DNA of 5,702 bases, from NCBI GenBank assembly GCA_937885235.1, contig CAKZZK010000136.1:1-5702 (forward strand), read 5' to 3'. Every line of letters starts with the position of its first letter. The stretch's first letter is position 1. Positions 1 to 5,589 of this stretch are shown piece by piece. The notes below the pieces were generated by a model. It was given only the letters and a program-made list of their open reading frames with translations. It did no database searches and had not been told where the DNA came from. The DNA is from an uncultured Treponema sp. GTDB lineage: Bacteria; Spirochaetota; Spirochaetia; Treponematales; Treponemataceae. Position numbers and translations under genes: made by a program.

Positions 1-29
1 TGGAGTTCAGACGTGTGCTCTTCCGATCT
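1..29 (+). other. Illumina TruSeq read-2 adapter remnant (artefact)
   Basis: These 29 bases match, without a mismatch, the 3' part of the standard TruSeq read-2 adapter, ending in the familiar GCTCTTCCGATCT. They are sequencing-library DNA and not part of the organism. The tail gene on the minus strand happens to stay open through the adapter, which adds a spurious C-terminal peptide (RSEEHTSEL) that should be ignored. The match is from memory of the adapter sequence, but it is long enough to be decisive. Confidence 0.97.
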
Positions 30-1370
30 ATTGGTTGCAATGACTTTGTACACGGTTTCACCCGCGCTGTCAGCAGTCGGGGTGAGCGTTGCGCCCGTCT
101 CGCCGTCTATGGCGGTGTCCGTGCCGTCCGCCACGGTGTACCACTGATAGGTGATGATGCCGCCGTCGGATGCCGTGGCGGTGCCGTCAAGGGGCGTAGG
201 TGTATCGCCTACAGCGTACTGAATGGCATCTGTAAACGGTGCAGAGAATACGGGCGCTGCCGCCTGTGCCGCTTCCACGGTGATTGTAACGCTTGCCTGC
301 GCCGTTGCCGTGTTATGCGGAGAAATGGTGTTTGTAGCGGTGACAGTGTACCGGACGGGGCCCGCGGCAGAAGTAGGCGGAATGAAGCTGGCAGTGTCCG
401 CCACCTCGTTTCCCTCTGCGTCCTTCCACGAGTAGGTAATATCGCCGCCGTCTGACGTACTGGCAGCGGCATCCAGAGCGTCCGCCGTGTCGCCGACGTG
501 GTAAGCCGCATCAGAAAGCTCATGCGCAAATACAGGCGTTTCCGCAGGGGCTTCTACGGTAATGGTGGCGCTTGCCTCTGCTTTTGCAGTTGCGCCGTCA
601 ACGGTGTTTACTGCCACCACCTTGTAGACGTGGCTTCCTGCCGCCGCCGTGCTCGGCGTATACGTTGCCCCTGCCGCGCCCGCAATGGCTATGCCGTCCT
701 TGTACCAGCGGTAGGTGATGATGCCGCCGTCGGACGTTTCCGCCGTACCGTCAAGGGTAATGGCCGTGTCGCCAAGCGTATAGGTCTCATCAGCAATCCC
801 GCCTGTAAATTCGGGGACAGCTGCGACGGGGAATGCCTCGCCGTCGTTAGGGGTGAAAACGCCGCTGTCGAATACTCCTTCTACAAAATAAGGCTTGCCG
901 TCCGCGCCGATTTTTACGGCTCCGCGCTTAATCTCGTTGAAAGAGAGGTCAAAGTCAATATTTTCATTGACGGTGTCCATCTGGTTGATTTTGACAAGCG
1001 CGTCAATCTTCCATGCCTTGTATACCTCCGTCTCGCCGTCTGCCGCCATAAACAACGCCTTCTCCTTGTAGAACACGACGAGCGCGTCACGGTGCGCCGC
1101 CGCGCCAGTAGGCAGGGCATACAGCATATCAAAGATGAGCTGGTAGTCCGGCTCCCCCTTGAACATGGTGAGGCTCTGGGCAAGGCTTGGCTGGTAGCTG
1201 TCGATTTCCTCCTCGGGCTGTTCGGACGAAATAAAGTCAAACGTCTTGGTCTGCGGATTTGTCGCCAGCGTGAACGTGGTAGACTTCTTAATCTGTGTCC
1301 AGTCCGGCTTGTTCCCGTTGCCCGTGTCAAGGAACGGCACTACTTTTGTCTTGTGAATTAAATCACCCAT
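30..1370 (-). CDS. Major tail tube protein with C-terminal Ig-like repeats, 3'-truncated by contig end
   Basis: This is probably the phage major tail (tube) protein, which polymerises into the tail shaft; the C-terminal Ig-like domains would decorate its outside. 447 genuine residues are present and the C-terminus is missing because the contig runs into adapter. Residues 1 to about 170 look like a tail tube domain of gut-phage type, with the stretch MFKGEPDYQLIFDMLYALPT followed by a conserved VVFYKEK segment. From about residue 186 come Ig-like repeats about 94 residues long, starting near P186, P279 and P373. Each has a GDT motif, an SDGG-x-ITY motif, a core tryptophan (W222, W315, W410) and, in the two complete copies, a closing TITVEA strand. 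The third copy is cut at ...VIATN. The start is ATG at 1370, with GGAGG at 1380-1384 nine bases upstream. It lies four bases after the minor capsid 3 gene, the usual place for the major tail gene in A118-like modules. Confidence 0.88.
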
Positions 1371-1374
1371 ATTG

Positions 1375-1767
1375 CTAATCCTCCAAATAAGTACATTTTG
1401 CAGATGCCGAGTATGTAGTATACCCCTTGGCATCCGTATCAATAAACTGCGGAAGCGTGACTGCCTCGCAGTCAATCTTTATGCCGTCAGCGCTGTCGAT
1501 TGTTGCGCCCTCCAATGTGTCCACTATGCGCTTGCCGTAATCCTGCGCGTTATCTGCGTCCCTGCACCTTGTGTAGAAGGTGAAATTCCGCGATACGAGC
1601 CGCGAGCCGTCGGTAAAGCGTTTTTCTGCCGCAGGGGTGGGGTCATGCCGTATGCAGGCTCCGTCCGCGTCCTCATCGGGAATAAGGTCGCAGAAGATGG
1701 TAAATGGCAATTCAAGGGCGTTTTCCACCCATTTGCTGATTGTTTCAGCTATTTTTGATTGTATCAT
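1375..1767 (-). CDS. Minor capsid protein 3-like (probable tail terminator)
   Basis: A 130-residue protein that by order and size corresponds to the minor capsid 3 family of A118-like phages, thought to cap the tail tube at the neck (tail terminator role). It opens with an amphipathic helix (MIQSKIAETISKWVENAL). The middle has an IPDEDADG segment and a strand SRLVSRNFTFYTR, and the end is strand-rich (GYTTYSASAKCTYLED), in line with the alpha/beta tail-terminator fold. The start is ATG at 1767, with GGGAGAGG at 1775-1782 seven bases upstream. It overlaps the preceding gene by 23 bases and ends with TAG four bases before the tail gene, so translation of the three is probably coupled. The family assignment leans on gene order as much as on sequence. 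Confidence 0.82.
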   Translation of the reverse strand: MIQSKIAETISKWVENALELPFTIFCDLIPDEDADGACIRHDPTPAAEKRFTDGSRLVSRNFTFYTRCRDADNAQDYGKRIVDTLEGATIDSADGIKIDCEAVTLPQFIDTDAKGYTTYSASAKCTYLED

Positions 1768-2113
1768 TTACAAGCCTCTCCCAGTCCTTTTGCTTCCGTG
1801 CCTTTGCAGTTTCAAACCATTTTGCAGTAGCGTTAGGATTGCCACTTTTTGAATGGTCGAAATCTTCACCGTAATACTGGCGGCGCGCGTATGGTGTTTT
1901 CCATTCGACAAGCCCGCTGCCTATAACAGTGTTTATGACAGCCGATTTCTGCAATGTGCTTGTTTTGAGCGGGCAGTAATAATTGCTGTCATTAGCCACC
2001 TGCGCGTCGAGCTTCATCTGCGCACGGTGCACTGCTGCTTCAATCTTTGCTTTTGCCACGGCATCGTTGAAGTTTGCGCTTGCCGTGAACGTTATGCCGC
2101 CATTGTTATTCAA
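1745..2113 (-). CDS. Minor capsid protein 2-like neck protein, TTG start
   Basis: A 122-residue protein recognisable as the minor capsid 2 family of siphovirus neck proteins, related in role to HK97 gp10-type proteins that join connector and tail. Diagnostic stretches are VEWKTPYARRQYYG at residues 69-82 and the NPNATAKWFETAKA segment at 92-105, followed by W111 near the C-terminus. An N-terminal helix runs over roughly residues 15-40. The start is TTG at 2113, because GGGAGG (2120-2125) sits six bases upstream and no in-frame ATG occurs before residue 33, which would remove the N-terminal helix. The gene overlaps the end of the minor capsid 1 gene by eight bases and ends in TGA inside the next gene. 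These overlaps indicate one polycistronic unit with translational coupling. Confidence 0.87.
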   Translation of the reverse strand: MNNNGGITFTASANFNDAVAKAKIEAAVHRAQMKLDAQVANDSNYYCPLKTSTLQKSAVINTVIGSGLVEWKTPYARRQYYGEDFDHSKSGNPNATAKWFETAKARKQKDWERLVNDTIKNS

Positions 2114-2465
2114 GCGTTACCTCCCAATGGTGCGGACCGTTCCCCTGCGCATAGCACGGCGTTACGCTTCGCACGGTGTATTTCTTGCCGTTCCACCAGA
2201 CAGCATCAAGCTCGGCAGGAATTACCGCTTCCGCCTCTTCCCCGTCCGGCATCTCATAGCAGGTATGCTCCGCGTCTATGATGAGCGTCATAGTATCGGC
2301 TTTTGTTTCGCCAGCATTGCCCCTTGTGGTCTGGAATGTGGCACCGATGCGGACGTGCTTTAATACGGTTTCCTCATAGACGGGTGTTCTGTTGCGGTCA
2401 GCCCCTGTCTTGCGCTTCAATACGCAGTCCTGTGAGAGGAGCCGTATCGGTATATGCCTGCCCAT
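2106..2465 (-). CDS. Minor capsid protein 1-like (probable head-closure protein)
   Basis: A 119-residue, beta-rich protein in the position of the minor capsid 1 family, which acts as head-closure or stopper protein between adaptor and tail. The start region (MGRHIPIRLLSQDCVLKRK) is followed by the central stretch TPVYEETVLKHVRIGATFQ (residues 27-45), then ADTMTLIID (56-64), and a late segment VWWNGKKYTVRSVTPCY (89-105), ending HHWEVTLE. The start is ATG at 2465, overlapping the upstream TGA by one base (TGATG), with AGGGG at 2473-2477 seven bases upstream. A TTG at 2492 would add nine residues but has no ribosome-binding site and would sit inside the previous gene. It ends in TAA within the start region of the minor capsid 2 gene. 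Confidence 0.85.
   Translation of the reverse strand: MGRHIPIRLLSQDCVLKRKTGADRNRTPVYEETVLKHVRIGATFQTTRGNAGETKADTMTLIIDAEHTCYEMPDGEEAEAVIPAELDAVWWNGKKYTVRSVTPCYAQGNGPHHWEVTLE
2120..2125 (-). promoter_or_regulatory. Ribosome-binding site that decides the TTG start of the minor capsid 2 gene
   Basis: GGGAGG lies six bases before TTG at 2113. No in-frame ATG is near, and the ATG visible at 2103 is in another frame, so this site fixes TTG as the likely start codon. Confidence 0.75.
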
Positions 2466-2851
2466 CAGCGCACCCCTGCATCCCAGCCGCAATACAGCTT
2501 GATGATGTCAATCTTCTTTGCTGCGGTGCTCTTTGCGTCAAGTTTCGCGGTTTCCTGCTGTGCGGTCCTGTCGTAGCTGTAGCTATAGCCGTTTATGCTT
2601 TCGCTGGCTATAGCCCCGCCTGTTTCCTCACCGCCGCCCGCCTGTTGTCCGGCAAGATAGTCAAGCTCCGCCATGCGGCATACCGCGCTGTCAATGCCGT
2701 TTTCCTCGGTCTCCCATACTATGCCGCCAGCAACAAGCCTTTTGACAAAGAGCTTGTTATCCTCGGTGAGGCAGTTGAAGGCCTCCTCATCGGGGATGGC
2801 GGAACGCCCGAGGGCTTCACGATAATAAGTGTAGTTTACGTTCTCGAACAT
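2465..2851 (-). CDS. Head-tail adaptor (connector) protein
   Basis: A 128-residue protein that fits the adaptor binding the portal ring after packaging (gp6/Ad1-like connector role). It is largely helical. The N-terminal part begins MFENVNYTYY and contains DEEAFNCLTEDNKLFVKRLV at 21-40. An AELDYLAGQQ helix lies at 61-70, followed by a glycine-rich loop. Then comes NGYSYSYD (87-94), a motif I associate with small adaptors in Firmicutes siphophages, and a last helix ending IIKLYCGWDAGVR. The start is ATG at 2851 with AAGGAG at 2860-2865 eight bases upstream; this site overlaps the TAA of the 43-residue gene. It ends in TGA overlapping the next ATG. The order capsid, small protein, adaptor, minor capsid 1-2-3, tail supports the role. 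Confidence 0.83.
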   Translation of the reverse strand: MFENVNYTYYREALGRSAIPDEEAFNCLTEDNKLFVKRLVAGGIVWETEENGIDSAVCRMAELDYLAGQQAGGGEETGGAIASESINGYSYSYDRTAQQETAKLDAKSTAAKKIDIIKLYCGWDAGVR

Positions 2852-2863
2852 TCCGCCAGCTCC

Positions 2864-2995
2864 TTATTTCTTTGCGTCCTTGCTGTCCGCGTCTTTGCCC
2901 TTGCTGTCTTTGGCAGCAAGCCGTCCATCAAGTTTAATCTTGTTCTGCTTTGCCTTTTCGGCAAGCTGTTCTGCGTTAAGCCCTATTGTGCGCAT
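2864..2995 (-). CDS. 43-residue charged protein between capsid and adaptor genes
   Basis: A small gene of 43 residues. It begins MRTIGLNAEQLAEKAKQNK and ends in a strongly charged tail alternating K, D, S and A. There is no signal peptide or membrane segment. The ATG at 2995 overlaps the TAA of the major capsid gene by one base (TAATG). A GGAGG at 3000-3004 lies four bases upstream, inside the last capsid codons. The TAA at 2864-2866 forms part of the AAGGAG site of the adaptor gene. This tight packing on both sides argues that it is translated. A small gene often sits at this place in A118-like modules, some encoding HeH/LEM-type domains, but I do not recognise this one and the function is unknown. 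Confidence 0.75.
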   Translation of the reverse strand: MRTIGLNAEQLAEKAKQNKIKLDGRLAAKDSKGKDADSKDAKK

Positions 2996-3858
2996 TATGC
3001 CTCCGTGTGGATGAAGATGCCATCCACCTTGTTGTCGTACACATCAGAAATTCCGTATGCACGATAGAAGAAATCCCAAAAGTCACCGTCTTGGTTGACG
3101 CTCGGCTCGATGACTTTGTTGACGCGGTGCTTAGTGCCCTGTATGACGGCAGCCTTTGAGACAATCATAAAGTTGATTTTCTTTGCGCCTGTCGCCTTTG
3201 AATAGCCGCCCGCCTCCTGTCCTGCGGTCTTGCCGTCTGCAAGTGTAATCGCGCTGTAAAAACGGGTCTGGGGCACTTTGACGATTGTAGAGAAACTGGT
3301 AAGGACGTTTTTATCCTTATTTGTGTCCACACTGTCCGCAAGGCTGTAAAAGGTAGGGGTGATGAACAGGATGCGCCCCTCTTCCGGCACCTCCTTTTCG
3401 CTCATCGCCGCGTTTGCCGCATTGAGCAGCGCGAGGATGTCCGCGCCAGTTGTTGCCGCCGTACTGTCCACGGTGCCAGCCTTGGTTACGAGCTTGGCAA
3501 AGCGGAAAGCGTCCATTTCGGGAACAACCTGCGTGCGGATGAACTCCGCCGCGAGCGAGCCAAACGCAATGCCTGCGCTCTCCTCGTTGTCCATTTCCTC
3601 GACGCGGAATTTGCGGGCGCGGTCATAGTCCGGGGCCTTGGTCTCGAACTGGAGCGTAACGCTGCCCAGCTCGTAGCCCGTGGTACGGTTGTAATCTGCC
3701 AGTCCGTCCATGCTCATTTTAGGCACCTTGAAGTCGTGGGCGTTGGTAAGGCTTACAAGCACATCGGGGCTGTCAAGTACGGCTGTCTTAGCGTCGTTTT
3801 TATACACACGATCCAGACGGTCGATGTATTTCTGGAAAAATGCGATTGAATTCGCCAT
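2995..3858 (-). CDS. Major capsid protein, HK97 fold
   Basis: The 287-residue major capsid protein, which assembles the icosahedral head around the scaffold encoded just upstream. Recognisable stretches are MANSIAFFQKYIDRLDRVYK at the N-terminus, FKVPKMSMDGLADYNRTTGY (residues 43-62) and the central DRARKFRVEEMDNEESAGIAF. The ERT-like segment EFIRTQVVPEMDAFRFAKL, ILFITPTFYSL and KVPQTRFYSAI follow, as in many capsid proteins of Clostridia phages. At about 31 kDa it is short and lacks an N-terminal delta domain or protease, consistent with a separate scaffold gene. The start is ATG at 3858 with AAGGAG at 3868-3873 nine bases upstream; the spacing from the scaffold TAA is six bases. It ends in TAA overlapping the ATG of the 43-residue gene. 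I infer the HK97 fold from family resemblance, not from a structure search. Confidence 0.93.
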   Translation of the reverse strand: MANSIAFFQKYIDRLDRVYKNDAKTAVLDSPDVLVSLTNAHDFKVPKMSMDGLADYNRTTGYELGSVTLQFETKAPDYDRARKFRVEEMDNEESAGIAFGSLAAEFIRTQVVPEMDAFRFAKLVTKAGTVDSTAATTGADILALLNAANAAMSEKEVPEEGRILFITPTFYSLADSVDTNKDKNVLTSFSTIVKVPQTRFYSAITLADGKTAGQEAGGYSKATGAKKINFMIVSKAAVIQGTKHRVNKVIEPSVNQDGDFWDFFYRAYGISDVYDNKVDGIFIHTEA

Positions 3859-3864
3859 TTTGTC

Positions 3865-4419
3865 TTACTCCTTGCCTTTCGGCGTTAAGCCCATAATAGC
3901 GTCGATACGCGCGTCCTCGTCTGCGTCATCCTTCGGCGTTTTCCCGCCGCCCATTTTGGGGACTACGGGCGGGGTGGGCTTTTCAGCATCTTCTAAGATG
4001 TTTTTTTCGTCTTTTGTGAGTTCGGCAAAAATATCATCAAGGTTTTTGCCCTCGTTCTTTGCGTCTGCGAGCGCATCTGCAAGCCGCTTTTTAATTTCCT
4101 CCTGCGTGATGCGGTTCACAAATTTCTTGTCTGCCAGAAATTCGCTCACTTTTGCCAAACGTTCCATGGCGGCAATTTTCGCCGCGCTTTCTTCCTGTGA
4201 TTTTTTCAAATCCGCCTTGTACTTTTCTACCTCGGCTTTGGTCTGGTCATAGTCTTTGAACTTTTCCAATGTTGCGTTTGCAGCTTCAAGCTGTGACTTG
4301 ACATCATCGTAGTCCGCATACTTTGATTTAGCCCCCTCTATGTCCTTGCCGTTTTCCTTCATAATCTTGTCGATTATGCTGGCTTCAAGCCCGAGACTTT
4401 CCAAAAAATCACGCTTCAT
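3865..4419 (-). CDS. Capsid scaffolding protein, phage minor structural protein GP20 family
   Basis: A 184-residue scaffold, the internal protein that guides capsid assembly and then leaves the head. The N-terminus MKRDFLESLGLEASIIDKIM, followed by ENGKDIEGAK, is the hallmark of the GP20 family. A long charged coiled-coil region spans about residues 30-100. A proline/glycine-rich linker follows (PTPPVVPKMGGGKTPKDD), then a short acidic-to-basic C-terminal helix ending IMGLTPKGKE, which by analogy contacts the capsid protein. The start is ATG at 4419 with a perfect AGGAGG at 4424-4429, four bases upstream. The frame stays open to a TTG at 4524, but that arginine-rich extension has no ribosome-binding site and lies in the structured gap, so I reject it. 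The major capsid gene follows after six bases. Confidence 0.92.
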   Translation of the reverse strand: MKRDFLESLGLEASIIDKIMKENGKDIEGAKSKYADYDDVKSQLEAANATLEKFKDYDQTKAEVEKYKADLKKSQEESAAKIAAMERLAKVSEFLADKKFVNRITQEEIKKRLADALADAKNEGKNLDDIFAELTKDEKNILEDAEKPTPPVVPKMGGGKTPKDDADEDARIDAIMGLTPKGKE

Positions 4420-4528
4420 TTTTCCTCCTACGCATCTTTTACGGCTTGCCAGCCGGATGGGATTGCTGCGGATTACGCGCCGCCGCCCGCGATATCTACT
4501 GCCGATTGCACGGCTTGTATTCAAAGGT

Positions 4529-4564
4529 GCAGCAAGGGAGCGAGGTGCGGTGCTCCCCTGCTGC
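4529..4564 (-). promoter_or_regulatory. Strong hairpin upstream of the scaffold gene
   Basis: Two 13-base arms, 4529-4541 and 4552-4564, flank a 10-base loop. In minus-strand RNA all thirteen positions pair, the seventh as a G-U wobble; in plus-strand RNA that position would be an A-C mismatch, which fits a structure kept in the minus-strand transcript. No run of U follows, so it does not look like a standard intrinsic terminator. It could slow polymerase, protect the downstream head mRNA from decay, or belong to a larger RNA fold. Confidence 0.6.
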
Positions 4565-4566
4565 GT

Positions 4567-4597
4567 GCAGACATAACTTTGGCGAGTCCATGTCTGC
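4567..4597 (-). repeat. Inverted repeat, 8-bp arms with 15-base spacer
   Basis: GCAGACAT at 4567-4574 is mirrored by ATGTCTGC at 4590-4597, a perfect 8-bp palindrome with a 15-base spacer. It lies 15 bases beyond the TAA of the holin-like gene and directly before the 13-bp hairpin. It may be a stem-loop in the same RNA or a protein-binding palindrome. There is no U-tract after it, so I do not call it a terminator. Confidence 0.5.
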
Positions 4598-4611
4598 TTA
4601 TATAGTCATTT

Positions 4612-4884
4612 TTATTGCTCTGCCCCTCGGAAAAACTTTTCAAGGATTTTCAAGATGTAGTCGTAGAAAATCACCCCCGTGCTTATGCCGAGCAGCATGG
4701 TGAAAATCCACGGCGGCAGGTAGTGGAGCAGGAGCCCGCCCGCAAGCCCTACCGCCACGGTGACGGCAATTTTCAGCCTGCGCCTTTTAATTTCAAGGAA
4801 CTGTTTTGCAAGCTGGGTGAGGCCTACCATGAAGATGGAGATCTGCACGATGGCACGAATGTCAATAAAGTTTTCGATGTTCAT
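4612..4884 (-). CDS. Small membrane protein, holin-like
   Basis: A 90-residue integral membrane protein. Hydrophobic segments lie at about residues 11-30 (AIVQISIFMVGLTQLAKQFL), 37-57 (LKIAVTVAVGLAGGLLLHYL) and 59-78 (WIFTMLLGISTGVIFYDYIL), separated by a basic EIKRRR loop and a PP turn. A charged C-terminus (KILEKFFRGAEQ) follows. Size, two or three membrane spans and a charged tail resemble class I or II holins, which form the lysis hole in the cytoplasmic membrane, but I see no family signature and no endolysin gene nearby. The start is ATG at 4884 with GGAGG at 4889-4893 four bases upstream; a GTG at 4914 lacks such a site. It lies 11 bases after the preceding gene and before the structured gap. 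It could instead be a superinfection-exclusion or other phage membrane protein. Confidence 0.7.
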   Translation of the reverse strand: MNIENFIDIRAIVQISIFMVGLTQLAKQFLEIKRRRLKIAVTVAVGLAGGLLLHYLPPWIFTMLLGISTGVIFYDYILKILEKFFRGAEQ

Positions 4885-4895
4885 TATTCCTCCGC

Positions 4896-5183
4896 TTAAA
4901 TTTTGTCTATGCACTTTCTGACCTCTTCTTGGGTCAGAATGCCATTATTGGTAGCTTTCCTAGGGCTGCTATACTTGGGCGCGTTTATGGCTATCCTGTT
5001 TTGAAGCACCCTGTCATATAGCCGCATTATATACCACTGTTCCCGCAGCATCTCGGCATCCTCTTTGGTCAGTCCTAGCGCATCTTTGCTTCTGTTGACC
5101 TTCTCAATGTATACTTCGAGCTTGTCAAGCCGTGCTTTCAGCTGCTTCTCTTCGTCAACAAGCCTGTCAAATCAGTTAGCCAT
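4896..5183 (-). pseudogene. crAss001_48-related-like small helical protein with in-frame TGA at codon 4
   Basis: From ATG at 5183 this frame reads M-A-N-stop-FDRLVDEEKQLKARLDKLEVY and continues open for 91 more codons to TAA at 4896. The full product would be 95 residues: a charged N-terminal helix, the segment LTKEDAEMLREQWYIMRLYDRVLQNRI at about 38-64, and a C-terminal tail (NNGILTQEEVRKCIDKI). The pattern of a short helix, a loop and a helix with M-x-x-Y-x-x-x-L resembles the crAss001_48-related proteins of gut phages, whose function is unknown. The ATG is well placed: AGGGG at 5193-5197 is nine bases upstream, and the previous gene's TAA is one base away. The TGA (5172-5174) would most simply be a mutated tryptophan codon (TGG). 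The first ATG after it is codon 45, at 5051. A point mutation, a base-call error and readthrough are all possible. Confidence 0.7.
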
Positions 5184-5184
5184 G

Positions 5185-5589
5185 TTATTTTGCCCCTATG
5201 GTGTAGATGTAGTAGCACATCAGTATGCCCTCTTTGACCGTGCGCCCGTTATGGAAGACATCAAAATACCTTCGCTTGAAGTGGTTATAGCCTGTTGCGG
5301 CATTATACCACTTCTCTATGCTGTACTCGTTCTCTTTGAGTATGCCGCATTTTACATCGACCCTTTTGGTCGTCTTTTTGCCTGTGAGGTATGTTAAGAG
5401 CTTGCAATCATCAAGAACGGTGTAATCCTTGTCAATAACCCCGTTTTCCGCTACCCACCTCACCGTATCGACAAGGTCAACTTTTTTGACAAGGTAATCT
5501 TCTGCCACGGACAAAAGCGACAAGAAAAAACAGCCATACTCGTCAATTTTTGCGAGCAATCTTTGTATGTTGTCATATCTGCTTTGCAT
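5185..5589 (-). CDS. DUF261-like phage protein of unknown function
   Basis: A 134-residue protein (counted from ATG at 5589) that resembles the DUF261 family seen in Firmicutes phages and Borrelia; the biochemical function is unknown. Typical features are an N-terminal helix, the motif EYGCFFLSLLSVAEDY (residues 17-32), DKDYTVLDDCKLLTYLTGKK (53-72), and a strand-rich end with TGYNHF (99-104), D110 and TVKEGI. C20, H103 and D110 are arranged somewhat like the triad of C39-type cysteine peptidases, but this is inference. The start is ATG at 5589, whose A overlaps the TGA of an upstream mini-ORF (TGATG), with a weak GGGG at 5597-5600. A GTG at 5634 would add 15 residues but is poorly spaced from the AGGAGG at 5650. 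It ends in TAA one base before the next gene, so the two are probably co-translated. Confidence 0.75.
   Translation of the reverse strand: MQSRYDNIQRLLAKIDEYGCFFLSLLSVAEDYLVKKVDLVDTVRWVAENGVIDKDYTVLDDCKLLTYLTGKKTTKRVDVKCGILKENEYSIEKWYNAATGYNHFKRRYFDVFHNGRTVKEGILMCYYIYTIGAK

Larger units (their letters stand above)
4420..4611 (-). other. 192-base intergenic region with several inverted repeats, no convincing gene
   Basis: This is the only sizeable gap in an otherwise packed set of genes. Apart from the scaffold gene's AGGAGG at 4424-4429 it holds inverted repeats. Read as minus-strand RNA, in order, these are: an 8-bp stem (4567-4574 with 4590-4597), a 13-bp stem (4529-4541 with 4552-4564), a 4-bp GCCG/CGGC stem (4501-4504 with 4511-4514), and a 5-bp stem (4442-4446 with 4451-4455) about a dozen bases before the scaffold ribosome-binding site. 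A GC-rich stretch at about 4476-4492 looks unlike the flanking coding DNA. It may be a leader or attenuator, a small structured RNA or a remnant of a repeat element; the sequence alone does not decide. Confidence 0.5.

Noticed and set aside
15..1361. Several plus-strand frames of 70-287 codons across the tail gene (for example 498-1361)
   Set aside because: They are arginine- and cysteine-rich, resemble no family, lack suitable ribosome-binding sites and lie opposite a clear coding frame with domain structure.
2303..3067. Plus-strand frame of 254 codons
   Set aside because: It lies antisense to four packed genes (neck, adaptor, 43-residue and capsid), with no recognisable domain or start signal; it is a shadow of their base composition.
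4420..4524. N-terminal extension of the scaffold protein from a TTG at 4524
   Set aside because: The 35 extra residues are arginine-rich, have no ribosome-binding site and cover the structured gap, while the ATG at 4419 has a perfect AGGAGG and begins at the known family N-terminus.
4529..4564. Intrinsic terminator after the holin-like gene
   Set aside because: The stem is strong but no U-run follows it on either strand (ACCTTTG on the minus strand).
4496..4591. Minus-strand frame of 31 codons with four cysteines (begins MDSPKLCLHAAG) inside the gap
   Set aside because: No ribosome-binding site precedes it, its start lies within an inverted repeat, and the hairpins explain the sequence better. 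It remains a remote possibility.
4420..4611. tRNA gene in the gap
   Set aside because: I looked for T-loop (TTCRANNC-like) and acceptor-stem patterns on both strands and found no cloverleaf.
4896..5183. Alternative genetic code in which TGA encodes tryptophan
   Set aside because: TGA closes the adaptor and minor capsid 2 genes at overlaps typical of the module, and tryptophans in the clear genes are TGG; one in-frame TGA is not enough.
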